This document shows, one piece after another, positions 8,851 through 17,282 of a stretch of DNA of 64,000 bases. Source of the stretch: Solwaraspora sp. WMMD792 (lineage in GTDB: Bacteria > Actinomycetota > Actinomycetes > Mycobacteriales > Micromonosporaceae); contig NZ_JARUBH010000009.1 in the NCBI RefSeq assembly GCF_029626105.1, positions 3,782,001 to 3,846,000 of the forward strand, given 5' to 3'. The notes below the pieces were generated by a model. That model ran no database searches. It was not told the DNA's origin and was given only the letters and a program-made list of their open reading frames with translations. A program made the position numbers and the translations under genes. The stretch's first letter is position 1. Every line of letters starts with the position of its first letter.

Positions 8851-8895
8851 AGGAGGAAACCCTTTCCCGACGCGCGGCGCCGGGAAAGGGTCCTC
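8851..8895. terminator. bidirectional hairpin between GH81 and kinase genes
   Basis: ACCCTTTCCCG (8859-8869) pairs perfectly with CGGGAAAGGGT (8881-8891), and flanking AGGA/TCCT can extend the stem. It lies between two genes that converge, so it can serve both. Confidence 0.6.
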
Positions 8896-8992
8896 GCCGT
8901 TGACGATGCCGGACGTGCCGCGACGGCGGAGCCACTTCCCGGACATCTGCTACATATTGCACAATCCCCCAGAATGACCGATAATTCTTGAT

Positions 8993-9928
8993 TCAGGGCA
9001 GAACGTCGTGACTCGCCCTGGCAACGCCGATCCCGCTGTGTGGGCCGATCCCGCTGTGTGGGCCGATCCCGCTGTGTGGGCCGATGCCGACGCCGCTGCC
9101 GCTGCCGCTGTCGACGCCGACGCCGCTGTCGCCGAGCAGGTCCCAGAGCGCGAACGCCGCCTCGACGCTGGTCGGTCGGTTCTCCGGACGCTTGCTCATG
9201 CAGGCCCGGCAGAGATCGGCCACGGGACGCGGCAACCCGGCGACCGCCAGCACCGGGGTGGGAGCCAGGGCCCCTGTCCGCACACCGGTCACCGGCGACC
9301 CCGGGCTGATCCCCGGGTACGGCAACCGCCCGGTCAGCATGTGGTAGAGCAAGACGCCGAGGGAGTAGACGTCGTCGCCCGGTCGACCGGAGCCGGCCAC
9401 CGTCCCCGGCGGCCGGCCGGCCGCCGGCGGGCCCGCCAACCGAGCCAGCCCGAAATCAATGATCTTGGCACCGGACCGGGTCAACATCACGTTGCCGGCG
9501 GTGAGGTCCCGGTGCACCACACCCCGCCGGTGGGCCACCGCCAGCACGTCTGCGGCGGTGCCCGCCGTGCGCACCGCGGTCGGCCACGGCAACGGACCGC
9601 CGGTCAGCCGGTCAGCCAGCGACTCGCCGCAGATCAGCTCCATGACGACGTACGACGACGTGCCGCCCCCGGGTAGCGGCAGTTCGCCGACGTCGTAGAC
9701 GCGGGGCACACTCGGATGCCGCAACCGCTGGGTGATCGACGCCTCCCGGCGGATGTCGTCCCTGGCGCGTCGGTCGTCGGCGGCGGCCGGTGCCAGCAAC
9801 TTGATCGCGAACGGTCGGGCCGAGTCGACGTCGATCGCCTGGTAGACGAGCGACACCCCACCGCGACCGATCGGACGAAGAAGGACATAGCGCCGGAGAA
9901 TGGTGGTACCCACCAGCAACCATGTCAC
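8993..9928 (-). CDS. Ser/Thr protein kinase, PknB-like, soluble, with unusual activation segment
   Basis: 311-aa Hanks-type kinase. The Gly-rich loop is GRGGVSLVY (21-29), the ATP lysine is K43 (FAIKLL), the catalytic loop is HRDLTAGN (D141, N146), and the metal-binding DFG is at 158-160. After DFG the segment runs through Gly/Pro-rich sequence straight into GDDVYSLG. The normal APE motif is not recognisable, so substrate recognition or activity may be altered. The C-terminal tail has no membrane helix; instead it contains three GIGPHS repeats coded by three exact 18-bp DNA repeats. GTG at 9928 is the most likely start but lacks a strong ribosome site. The STAS-domain gene upstream on the same strand suggests a regulatory neighbourhood, without proof of a link. 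Confidence 0.8.
   Translation of the reverse strand: MTWLLVGTTILRRYVLLRPIGRGGVSLVYQAIDVDSARPFAIKLLAPAAADDRRARDDIRREASITQRLRHPSVPRVYDVGELPLPGGGTSSYVVMELICGESLADRLTGGPLPWPTAVRTAGTAADVLAVAHRRGVVHRDLTAGNVMLTRSGAKIIDFGLARLAGPPAAGRPPGTVAGSGRPGDDVYSLGVLLYHMLTGRLPYPGISPGSPVTGVRTGALAPTPVLAVAGLPRPVADLCRACMSKRPENRPTSVEAAFALWDLLGDSGVGVDSGSGSGVGIGPHSGIGPHSGIGPHSGIGVARASHDVLP
9026..9079 (-). repeat. three exact 18-bp tandem repeats in the kinase 3' end
   Basis: Three identical 18-bp units (9026-9043, 9044-9061, 9062-9079) encode the hexapeptide repeat GIGPHS in the kinase tail. Shorter imperfect repeats (9080-9130) encode the preceding Gly/Val/Asp-rich stretch. Copy number probably varies between strains by slippage. 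Confidence 0.9.
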
Positions 9929-10040
9929 GATGGACCATTTTCCGGCAGGACAGCGCTACCGACAAGATCTACCGCCGGGTGTTAACACGGCCCTAATCAG
10001 CCGTTCGAGCTGCGGCCGGACGCCACCGACCGCCGCGAGG

Positions 10041-10400
10041 TCAGGAGAGCGGCACCTCGCGCTCGGCGCTGTCGCCGACATACGGCTCAGGCGCGCCGAA
10101 CAGACCGAGCAGCCCGGTCACCCACAACTGACGGTGCACGAACCGGCTCGGCTCGGTCACCACCAGCTTGATGCCGCTCACCTCGGCCGCCTGGAAACCG
10201 GCAACCATCGCGCTGATGCCCACCGAGTCGATGAACGTCACCAGCCGCATGTTCAGCTGGATCCGGGTCGGACGGCCGTTGGTCAGCACCGCCTGCACCG
10301 CTTCACGCACCTCATGCGCGGTATCCACGTCGATCTCACCCTGTGGTGAAATCTCGACCACTGCACCAGGCAGCGTCGATGTGACAACCGACAGGCTCAC
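10041..10400 (-). CDS. STAS-domain anti-sigma factor antagonist
   Basis: 119-aa single STAS domain of the SpoIIAA/RsbV type. Such proteins bind an anti-sigma kinase when unphosphorylated and so release an alternative sigma factor. The phosphorylation site is the Ser in FIDSVGISAM (around residue 59-62), and the N-terminal GEIDVDTA strand-loop is typical. GTG at 10400 is well supported by GGAGG 8 nt upstream. No anti-sigma kinase gene is adjacent; its partner must be elsewhere. The neighbouring Ser/Thr kinase is Hanks-type, not the HATPase type that normally phosphorylates STAS proteins. Confidence 0.88.
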   Translation of the reverse strand: MSLSVVTSTLPGAVVEISPQGEIDVDTAHEVREAVQAVLTNGRPTRIQLNMRLVTFIDSVGISAMVAGFQAAEVSGIKLVVTEPSRFVHRQLWVTGLLGLFGAPEPYVGDSAEREVPLS

Positions 10401-10832
10401 GCGAGCACCTCCACTCGCCCATCCGGGCGTCTCGTCAGTACGCGGGCCGCGACCGAGAGTATTCCGGTGCGGGCTTCACCGCCAGCTTTCGCCGGGCCGG
10501 ATCCGCATCCGACGGGCACAATAATCGCTAACAATCAGACATCCCGCATCATAGCCCCCTGCGCGCTGAGCTACGGCACGGACACCCGGGGCACGATTCG
10601 TAGAGGCTTGGGGCGCCTGGGTGCCAACCACGAACCTCCGGTGCCCCACCGGCCTCCGGCTCCGCGCCGGCTGTCGTCCCAACAGTAGCGGCCCGGTACG
10701 ACAGAAGACAGCCGTAACGGCGCGACGACGAGGGGGTTTGCCGTCGACCAGGGCTGGGCACGTGGAGGCAACCGCAGCGCGCCACGGCCGCCGGGCGCTA
10801 CCGGCAGCCGTGGCGCTGGAGGAGGTAGCAGC
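10401..10832. other. intergenic region between divergent STAS and small membrane-protein genes
   Basis: About 430 bp without a convincing gene. The part near 10510-10570 is AT-richer and probably holds the STAS promoter. The part before 10833 ends in a GGAGG ribosome site. I see no repeat or RNA. Confidence 0.5.
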
Positions 10833-11228
10833 ATGTTCGCGACCAACCTGATGGAACGCCGCCGCAAGCCGCAACGCGTCACCGACCAGGCCTGGGCGCA
10901 TCTGGTCTCGGCGGTCGACTCCGCCGGCGACGCCGCTCGCCTGGCCCGCCGGCACACCTCGAACCTCGCCACCGAGACCGGATCACGGATGGGCCCGGCC
11001 AGCGCGGAGGCGCGGCACCGGGCGCGAGCGGCCGTCGACGCGCTCGCTGGCCGTCGTCGGGCCATGCCGTGGGCGTTGCTCGCCGGTGCGGCGGCGGCCG
11101 GGGTGGCCCTCGGCTGGCTGGCCGGGGCGATGACCCGGTCGGTGCTCCGGCCCGGCGAGCGGTCCGACGAGGCGCGGATCGAGTTCGTCGACGTGGACGA
11201 GCCGACCGGCAGTACCCCGCGGCGGTGA
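10833..11228 (+). CDS. small single-pass membrane protein of unknown function
   Basis: 131 aa with an Arg-rich N terminus, an amphipathic Ala-rich segment (about 25-75), one clear membrane helix (PWALLAGAAAAGVALGWLAG, about 78-98) and an acidic C-terminal tail. The ATG is preceded by GGAGG at 9 nt. The layout, basic and coiled region then one helix then acidic tail, resembles YtxH-type envelope proteins, but there is no diagnostic motif, so no function is assigned. A bidirectional hairpin follows. Confidence 0.7.
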   Translation: MFATNLMERRRKPQRVTDQAWAHLVSAVDSAGDAARLARRHTSNLATETGSRMGPASAEARHRARAAVDALAGRRRAMPWALLAGAAAAGVALGWLAGAMTRSVLRPGERSDEARIEFVDVDEPTGSTPRR

Positions 11229-11252
11229 TCGGCACCGACCGCAGCACGACCG

Positions 11253-11288
11253 CCGGGGCGGCGTCGACCGAGGTCGACGCCGCCCCGG
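11253..11288. terminator. bidirectional hairpin terminator
   Basis: Perfect 17-bp arms (11253-11269 with 11272-11288) and a 2-nt centre sit between the converging small membrane-protein gene and the xyloglucanase gene. Confidence 0.75.
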
Positions 11289-11309
11289 GCCATGAACCCG
11301 CCACCCGGC

Positions 11310-14048
11310 TCAGTCCGCTGCGCAGCTCACGCCCGCTGGAACTCCGTTACCAGCTGTCCAGTCGGCCAGGAAACCCAGTGTGGTGCTGCCCCCGGGACCG
11401 AGGTCACCGTTCCACGAGACGTTTCGGACCGTGACATCGTCACCGCTCTGCGCGTGCTGCCCACCCCAGAGCTGGGTGATCCGCTGACCGTCAGGGAAAG
11501 TCCAGGTCACCGTCCAGCCGGTGATCCCGGCGCTGCCGGTGTTGGTCACCCGAACCTCACCCTGGAAGCCGCCCTGCCAGGAGCCGACCACCTGGTAGAC
11601 CGCCGTGCATCCGCCCGGCGGCGGGGTGGTCGGACCGGGGGTGGGGCTGCCACTCGGACTCACCGACGGACTCGGACTCACCGAGGGACTCACCGACGGG
11701 CTCGGACTGGCCGACGGGCTGCCGGACGGGGTCGGGCCGACCGTCGGTGACGGCGGCGCACCGAGCCGGTCCGCCATCAGAATGCCGCGGCCGTTGGTGC
11801 CGAGGTACACCCGGCCGTACACCCGGGGATCGCCGGTGATCGCGTCGCCCATGTTGCCGTACTGATGCTGGTCGTCGTTGATCCGCACCCAGCTGGCACC
11901 GGTGTCGTCGGAGCGGAACACCCCGGTGACCCCGTCGATCGTGCCGACCAGGAAGACGGCGTGGTAACCGGCCCCGGGTGCGGCCTTGCCGAACCCGACG
12001 TTGCGGCCAGCGGTGACGCCGGCCACCCGGCTGAACGTGGCACCGGAGTCGGTGGAACGGAACAGGCCGGAGTCGCCGGCCAGCCAGATGTGACCTTCGT
12101 GGCCGGCGACCGTGGCGAACCGGCCCTGCTCGGCCGGCAGACCGGTGGCCGCCGAAACGACGAAGCTGCGACCCCCGTCGGTGCTCACGTAGAACTGCCC
12201 GTCCGCGTAGGCGTAGAACGTCTCGCCGTCGACCCGGTCGGCCTCCACCCGTGCCCCGGCCGGCACCCCGGTGGACGGGCTGAACCCGCCGCCGAAGCTG
12301 GTCGCATGGTGCACGCCGACCCCGCCCGGGCTCCACACCACCGCGCCACCGTCGGCCGCGACGGCGACCGTACCGCCGGAGGTGACGCCAGCAGGCTCGC
12401 TGCCGGCGTACCAGTTGGCCCCGGAGCTGTACGAGTAGGCGATGTGGCTGACACCGGAGTCGCCGTTGCCGACCCGGACCATCTGCTGCGGGTTCAGCTC
12501 GGCGTAGTCGATGCTGGTGTTTCCGGAGAGGTTGGGCTGGTCATGCATCATGGCCGGCACGGTGTCCGGGTCGGTGTGCCGGAAGCCACCGATGTCGCCG
12601 AGCCCGGAGATCAGGAAGGCGTCGCCGGTCGGCGGGCTGACCAGGTCGAGCACCGCGGTCTCCTCCAGGCCCTCGACCATGGTACGGATGGCGACCGTGC
12701 CGCCGTCGTCCAGCGCGGTGAGGTTGGTGGAGCCGTAGATGGTGGCACCGGTGCCGTACATGAACCGGTCCGGGTCGTGCGGGTCGATCGCCAGGGCCTC
12801 GGTCATCCAGCCGAGCTTCGGGGTGACCTCCGGCGGCTGCGGGTTGGCCCCCCAGGACAGCCACGGCGAGTCGCTGATGTCCATGGTGTAGTGGTTGGTT
12901 CGGTTCGGGTAGGTGATGTCGTAGAACGACGTCCAGGAAGCGCCGCCGTCGGTGCTGCGGTAGATGAACGTGTCCGGCCACCACGAGCTGTAGCCGGTCA
13001 CCATCACCGTGCCCGGGTTGCTCCGGTCCACGCTCAACCCGGAGTAGCCGTACCAGTTGTTCGCGGTGTCGTCCGACGGCGTCGGGCTGATCCGGGTCCA
13101 CTCGCCGGTCGCGGTGGCGTACTTCCAGACGTCGCCGTGGTCGCCGGCGTACGGCCCGCCGTTGTCGCTGGTGGCGATGTAGAGGGTGCCGGTCGCATGG
13201 TCGATCTTGCCCTGGTGGGCGATGAAGCCGGTCGGCTGACCGGCGAGCCGCTGCCAGGTCACCCCGGCGTCGGTGCTGCGGTAGACCGTGTTCTGCAGGT
13301 CCGCCACCCCGACGTAGATGTGCGGCGTACGGCTGCCGACGCTGCCCGTCGACTCGTCGAAGGTCACCCAGACCACCCCCGGCTGATGGTCGAGGTACCC
13401 GTTCGGGTCGGCCGGATCCTCGGCCCAGTTGCCGGGGTTCGGGAAGCTGGTCACCTCGGCCCAGGTCTGGCCGTGGTCGGTGCTGCGCCACAGGCCGTTG
13501 CCGTTCTCGGCGCCGAAGTAGACGACGCGGTTGTCGTTCGGGTCGACTGCCAGCCGCTCCCCCATGCCCCGGCCGGGCATGTTGCCGCCGACCTTGAATG
13601 GCAACTCGGTCGCCTGCCAGGTGTCGCCCCTGTCGGTGGAGCGCAAGATCGCGCCGTTGTTCGGGTCCCAGTCGTTGGTGTACATGCCGACCGCCGCGTA
13701 CACCCGGTCGGTCTGCACCGGGTCGGTGGCCAGGCTGAGCACACCGTTCCAGCCCCAGCGGTCCCAGCCCACCCAGTCCAGCAGCGGGGTCCACGACTGG
13801 TCGGCCTGGTTCCAGCGGTAGGCCCCGCCGATGTCGGTCCGGGCGTAGATGAGGTCAGGTTCGGTCTCGTTGAAGACGATGCCCGGCACGAAGCCGCCGC
13901 CGTCGATCCGGACGTTGCGCCAGGAGTACGGGTCAGCGGCGACGGCGCGGGCGGGCGAGGCGGCTCCATCGACCATCACCTGGGTGGCGACGGCCGCGAC
14001 GCCGGCGAGCACCACCGCCGCGAGTGAGCCGGCAAGGGTTCTGCGCAT
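11310..14048 (-). CDS. secreted GH74 xyloglucanase with CBM2
   Basis: 912-aa extracellular enzyme that cuts the beta-1,4-glucan backbone of xyloglucan. The signal peptide (MRRTLAG start, Ala/Val core) is cleaved near residue 37. The catalytic part is the GH74 double seven-bladed propeller with repeated BNR-like RSTDRGDTW / RSTDHGQTW blades. The two catalytic Asp positions are recognisable in ARTDIGGAYRW and, later, GLGDIGGFRHTD. A Ser/Pro/Thr linker leads to a family 2 cellulose-binding module (the last 100 residues, starting CTAVYQVV and ending with two conserved Cys about 95 residues apart). The ATG at 14048 has GAGGAAG upstream; the longer open frame is ignored because it lacks a ribosome site and puts the signal peptide in mid-protein. 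A palindrome about 150 nt upstream is a candidate operator. Confidence 0.92.
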   Translation of the reverse strand: MRRTLAGSLAAVVLAGVAAVATQVMVDGAASPARAVAADPYSWRNVRIDGGGFVPGIVFNETEPDLIYARTDIGGAYRWNQADQSWTPLLDWVGWDRWGWNGVLSLATDPVQTDRVYAAVGMYTNDWDPNNGAILRSTDRGDTWQATELPFKVGGNMPGRGMGERLAVDPNDNRVVYFGAENGNGLWRSTDHGQTWAEVTSFPNPGNWAEDPADPNGYLDHQPGVVWVTFDESTGSVGSRTPHIYVGVADLQNTVYRSTDAGVTWQRLAGQPTGFIAHQGKIDHATGTLYIATSDNGGPYAGDHGDVWKYATATGEWTRISPTPSDDTANNWYGYSGLSVDRSNPGTVMVTGYSSWWPDTFIYRSTDGGASWTSFYDITYPNRTNHYTMDISDSPWLSWGANPQPPEVTPKLGWMTEALAIDPHDPDRFMYGTGATIYGSTNLTALDDGGTVAIRTMVEGLEETAVLDLVSPPTGDAFLISGLGDIGGFRHTDPDTVPAMMHDQPNLSGNTSIDYAELNPQQMVRVGNGDSGVSHIAYSYSSGANWYAGSEPAGVTSGGTVAVAADGGAVVWSPGGVGVHHATSFGGGFSPSTGVPAGARVEADRVDGETFYAYADGQFYVSTDGGRSFVVSAATGLPAEQGRFATVAGHEGHIWLAGDSGLFRSTDSGATFSRVAGVTAGRNVGFGKAAPGAGYHAVFLVGTIDGVTGVFRSDDTGASWVRINDDQHQYGNMGDAITGDPRVYGRVYLGTNGRGILMADRLGAPPSPTVGPTPSGSPSASPSPSVSPSVSPSPSVSPSGSPTPGPTTPPPGGCTAVYQVVGSWQGGFQGEVRVTNTGSAGITGWTVTWTFPDGQRITQLWGGQHAQSGDDVTVRNVSWNGDLGPGGSTTLGFLADWTAGNGVPAGVSCAAD

Positions 14049-14190
14049 GTAACGGGCTTCCTCTCTGCACAGGCAGACGAATCCTGCGTCGGGTTTGCCG
14101 GGGGTGCCCAGGCCCCACTTCCGGCTTGCCGACTCCCGCAACCGGCCGATGTCCAGACGTTCACACACACCGCGACGAGGTGTCAATAGT

Positions 14191-14207
14191 TTGGTTGGCC
14201 AACAAAG
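14191..14207. promoter_or_regulatory. palindrome upstream of the xyloglucanase gene, candidate operator
   Basis: TTGGTTGGCCAACAAA is a 16-bp palindrome with a perfect GTTGGCCAAC core (14194-14203), in the AT-richer region about 150 nt before the GH74 start. Sugar-responsive ROK or LacI regulators bind sites of similar form. No exact consensus is claimed. Confidence 0.4.
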
Positions 14208-14292
14208 AAACCCCGCACCACCAACCTCGTCCGACGGTGCGCGGCGACGGTACGAGCGCACCGGACGGCGGCGTCGACAGTAGGCTGGTCGG

Positions 14293-14730
14293 GTGGGGCA
14301 ACGGGACCAGCAGGACTGGGCGCGGCAGCGCCGGCAGGCAATCGCCGCCCATGCGGCCGACCAGCAGCGCCGTCGGGCCGACGAGGCCCAGCAGGCCGCG
14401 GATCTGCTCGCCGATTTCGTCGCGACCGCCCGGCGTCACGGAATCGCCGCGCAGCACCTGTCCGCCCAGCCACACCACGGCCGGGGCCGGTACCGGACCG
14501 GGCTGCACGGCTGGTACCTGAAATCGGACCGCACCCTGGCCGTCGGTACCGACGGAAACCTTTACCTGTTGACCGTCCCAGCCGACCTGCGGTCCAGATT
14601 GACCGGCGCACGCGTCTCCCCCATGGAGCCACGGCTGGTGATCGGTGCCGGCGGTCGCGACGGCGAGTCCATCCCACTCGCCACCCTGCTCGACCGGCGG
14701 CTCGCCGCAGGCCCCGGGCGGTCCGGCTGA
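14293..14730 (+). CDS. conserved hypothetical protein
   Basis: 145 aa. The first 45 residues are a Gln/Arg/Ala-rich helix. The rest looks like a small alpha/beta domain with HGWYLKSDRTLAVGTDGNLYLLTVP and a C-terminal VIGAGGRDGESIPLATLLDRRL. It has no signal peptide or membrane helix. The codon pattern has strong third-position GC. Start GTG at 14293 lacks a clear ribosome site, so an unmarked leaderless start is possible. Function unknown. Confidence 0.7.
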   Translation: MGQRDQQDWARQRRQAIAAHAADQQRRRADEAQQAADLLADFVATARRHGIAAQHLSAQPHHGRGRYRTGLHGWYLKSDRTLAVGTDGNLYLLTVPADLRSRLTGARVSPMEPRLVIGAGGRDGESIPLATLLDRRLAAGPGRSG

Positions 14731-14907
14731 CCGGAGCCGCGCCCTGTCCTCGATTGGACATCACCGGGCTCTAGTTACTCTCCGCTGTCAAACATAAACT
14801 TCAAGTCACTTGCCGTTCTGCTCGGGCCCAGCGGACGGCACCGGTTCCATCCCTTTTCGGCATCTCGCGTCCACGCCGCGGAATGCCAATCTGCGAGGAG
14901 TTTCACC

Positions 14908-15324
14908 ATGTCCGAGTCATTCAGCGCGGAACGCGACGCCGGCATCACCGAACAGCCGCCGGTGTCCAAGACAGAACGGGAGCAGGCCAGTATCGCGCTG
15001 GTCCCCGCCACCACGTCCGGAATGCCGCCGACCGCCCAGAGCTTCTTCGCGGTCGTCAACGCGAACGGCACCCTGGCCCGTGGCTTCGGCGCGGTCTCCG
15101 CGACCCGTCTCGCCACCGGCACCTACCAGGTGGTCTTCAGCCACAACCTGACCGGGTCGGCCTACGTCGGCAGCATCGGCCTGTCCGGCAGCGTCGGCGC
15201 GTCGGCCCCGGGTGAGATCACCGTCGTGGGTCGGGCCGGCATCCCCAACGGGGTGTTCATCCAGACCTTCACCAGCGCCGGAGTGCTGGCCGACCGCGGC
15301 TTCCACCTGGCGATCCTCTCCTGA
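14908..15324 (+). CDS. hypothetical beta-rich protein
   Basis: 138 aa. A polar 45-residue N terminus is followed by a Gly/Ser/Thr/Val-rich domain (SFFAVVNANGTLARGFGAVS and later YQVVFSHNLTGSAYVGSIG). The spacing of strands is that of compact beta-sandwich or tail-spike-like domains found in many bacterial hypothetical proteins. There is no signal peptide. The ATG has GAGGAG 8 nt upstream and the gene ends before an 18-bp terminator hairpin, so it is a real transcription unit. Function unknown. Confidence 0.7.
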   Translation: MSESFSAERDAGITEQPPVSKTEREQASIALVPATTSGMPPTAQSFFAVVNANGTLARGFGAVSATRLATGTYQVVFSHNLTGSAYVGSIGLSGSVGASAPGEITVVGRAGIPNGVFIQTFTSAGVLADRGFHLAILS

Positions 15325-15371
15325 CCGGCCGGTTCTGTTGATCAGCCCAGAACCGTCGTACGACCGGAACG

Positions 15372-15409
15372 GCTGCGGGCCCGGACTCGTTCGAGTCCGG
15401 GCCCGCAGC
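15372..15409. terminator. long bidirectional hairpin terminator
   Basis: Perfect 18-bp arms (15372-15389 with 15392-15409) surround a TT centre, between two converging genes. Confidence 0.8.
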
Positions 15410-15437
15410 TGTGGTGATCGTTGCGCTAGAGCGCTGG

Positions 15438-16682
15438 TCAGTTCACGGTGATCCGGACCGAGTCGAAGGCCGGGGTCTGGTTGGCCCGCTCCGACATCGG
15501 CAGCCGGTGCGAACCGTCACCGGCCCAGACCGAGCACTGCGCGGTACCGGACTGCGGCATGCCCGAGACCTGGATGGTGACCTGGTCCGGCTCGCGACCG
15601 CCACCGCCGTCCTCGGTCGCCACGAAGAACTCCGGAGCCGGAGCCGGGTCGGGCGCGACCTCGGTCGAGTCCAGCATCCGACACGCGGTGTGGAAGTGAC
15701 CGCGGGTCAGGCCCTGCTCGTTGAGCAGCGAGCTCTCGACGTAGTAGCCACCCTGAGCCGCCGGGAGGAATCGGTCCCGAACCAGGTTACGGGTGCTGAC
15801 CCGGATGGTGAACGGCTCTTCCACGCCGACCTCGTCCGGGAACTCGGTGATCAGCAGCGACGGGTTGTTGGCGGCCGCGCCGACCTCACCGAACTGCGTG
15901 TCGACACAGCGGTTGCCGACCTGGAAGCCGTCGTGGTCGTCCAGATTGCTGTCGTCACAGCTGTTGGCCAGGATCTCCAGCCCGTTTCCGCCGTCGTTGT
16001 TCCCGCCACCGTCGTTGCCGCCGTTGTTGCCGCCGCCGTCGTTGTTCCCGCCACCGTCGTTGTTGCCGGGGCGGTTGACGAGCTCGCAGGTGGCCAACTC
16101 GTCGAGCCCACGCGGACGCGGCGCGACCCGGCCGATGGCGATCGCGATCCGGTCCAGGGTGGCGACCCGCTTACTGGCCAGCGGGCCGAGGATGGCGTTG
16201 TTGATGAAGTTCGGCCCGCCCTCGCCGACACTGTTGGCGAGCCGGTTGTTGGCCTCTTCGATCTGCTTCTCCAGCAGGCCGAGGTTGCGCTCCACCTCGG
16301 TACGCGCCGCAGCGGGAACCTCCGGCAGTTTGTCCGCTACGGACGGGCACTCGATGGTCGGGGCCGCGACGACGGTCCCGCCGCTCTCGCACTCCTCGAG
16401 CGTGGTCTGTCCGTCACCCCAGTGGTGCCGCACCTCGCGACCGTTCTCCCGGGTCACGGTGGTGGTCACGCCGCCTTCAGCCGTGGAACCAGGGCTAGGC
16501 GCGACACATTCCGTGGCGGTACGCAGCTGGTCGTTGGCGGAGGAGACCTGGGTGACCGCGACGATGCCCGCGAACACCGTGACCGTGCCGAGGACAGCGA
16601 TGATGCGTTTGTTGCGGCCACTGACAGTGCGCTGGTTTCGGCCACGCGGGGTCGAACTGCGCCGTTGTGCCGACCTGTACAT
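15438..16682 (-). CDS. membrane-anchored or secreted protein with Gly/Asn linker, unknown function
   Basis: 414 aa. A basic N terminus precedes one hydrophobic helix (about 26-45), so the rest is probably outside the cell, tethered or released. Residues about 110-200 form a helical region. A low-complexity linker of GGGNNDGG units (about 205-235) leads to a C-terminal domain with DDSNLDDHDGFQVGNRCVDTQFG and several Cys that could pair. A conserved-looking HFHTACRMLDST block lies near the end. I do not recognise a catalytic family. The ATG has a weak upstream ribosome site. The gene converges on a hypothetical gene with a terminator between them. Confidence 0.75.
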   Translation of the reverse strand: MYRSAQRRSSTPRGRNQRTVSGRNKRIIAVLGTVTVFAGIVAVTQVSSANDQLRTATECVAPSPGSTAEGGVTTTVTRENGREVRHHWGDGQTTLEECESGGTVVAAPTIECPSVADKLPEVPAAARTEVERNLGLLEKQIEEANNRLANSVGEGGPNFINNAILGPLASKRVATLDRIAIAIGRVAPRPRGLDELATCELVNRPGNNDGGGNNDGGGNNGGNDGGGNNDGGNGLEILANSCDDSNLDDHDGFQVGNRCVDTQFGEVGAAANNPSLLITEFPDEVGVEEPFTIRVSTRNLVRDRFLPAAQGGYYVESSLLNEQGLTRGHFHTACRMLDSTEVAPDPAPAPEFFVATEDGGGGREPDQVTIQVSGMPQSGTAQCSVWAGDGSHRLPMSERANQTPAFDSVRITVN

Positions 16683-17220
16683 GGGGGGTTACCTACTCCT
16701 TCTCGTCGAGGGCGGCGCGGTTGACAGGCGTCGTCCGGTGGGGCAGCCGTGTTCTGCTAGCTGGTCAAACGGGTGCCTTCAAACGCCCACTTCCATTGCC
16801 GGAACGAGTTCGCACCACGTTTACGAGAAGCCACGCTAAAAGTGGGTTCTCTGGGCTGTCAAGCAGCCCGATCCCGTATCCGGGGTGTCTCACGGTTAGT
16901 GGAAAATTGGCGGGCGTCCCTCAACCCGCCGACATCATACTTTCGGTCAATGGGCCGGGTTCAACATCGGCTCAAAAATCTTGTTTCGGCAGCTCAGAGC
17001 CGCCCAGCGGGCACGGGCCGTATTCACCTCGTTCGACCAACAAGACGGATCACGTACCGCAAGCGACCACCTGGGAACTCAGTGGAATCGCGCCGGGTCG
17101 AGCCGATCCCGCAGTGAGAAAATCCACCCGCCGGGCGGATCCGGCAGGCGGCGGGCGGCCCGGTGGCGACGACGGGTGACCGGGGGCCATGAGCAGAGGC
17201 ACCACAGGGCGATCGCAGGG
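16683..17220. other. gene-free region
   Basis: About 540 bp in which no open frame has actinobacterial codon bias. The stretch near 16790-16990 is AT-richer than average and probably carries the promoter of the membrane-anchored gene. No RNA or repeat is evident. Confidence 0.5.
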
Positions 17221-17252
17221 GTGCGCCGCACCGGCTGACCGGTGCGGCGCAC
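17221..17252 (-). terminator. hairpin terminator of the trypsin-like protease gene
   Basis: Perfect 14-bp arms (17221-17234 with 17239-17252) and a CTGA loop, 31 nt beyond the protease stop codon. Confidence 0.7.
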
Positions 17253-17282
17253 GAGACGGGCAGGGAATCAGGCTGGCACGGG

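Noticed and set aside
8945-8966. TACATATTGCA sequence similar to the site ahead of the metal exporter
   Set aside because: It lacks the second half of the palindrome and lies between converging gene ends, where an operator has no obvious use.
9026-9079. Possible CRISPR-like array
   Set aside because: The units are directly adjacent with no spacers and lie in a coding frame.
11865-14027. 720-codon open frame on the plus strand opposite the GH74 gene
   Set aside because: Same kind of shadow; the minus strand has a full signal peptide, catalytic domain and CBM2.
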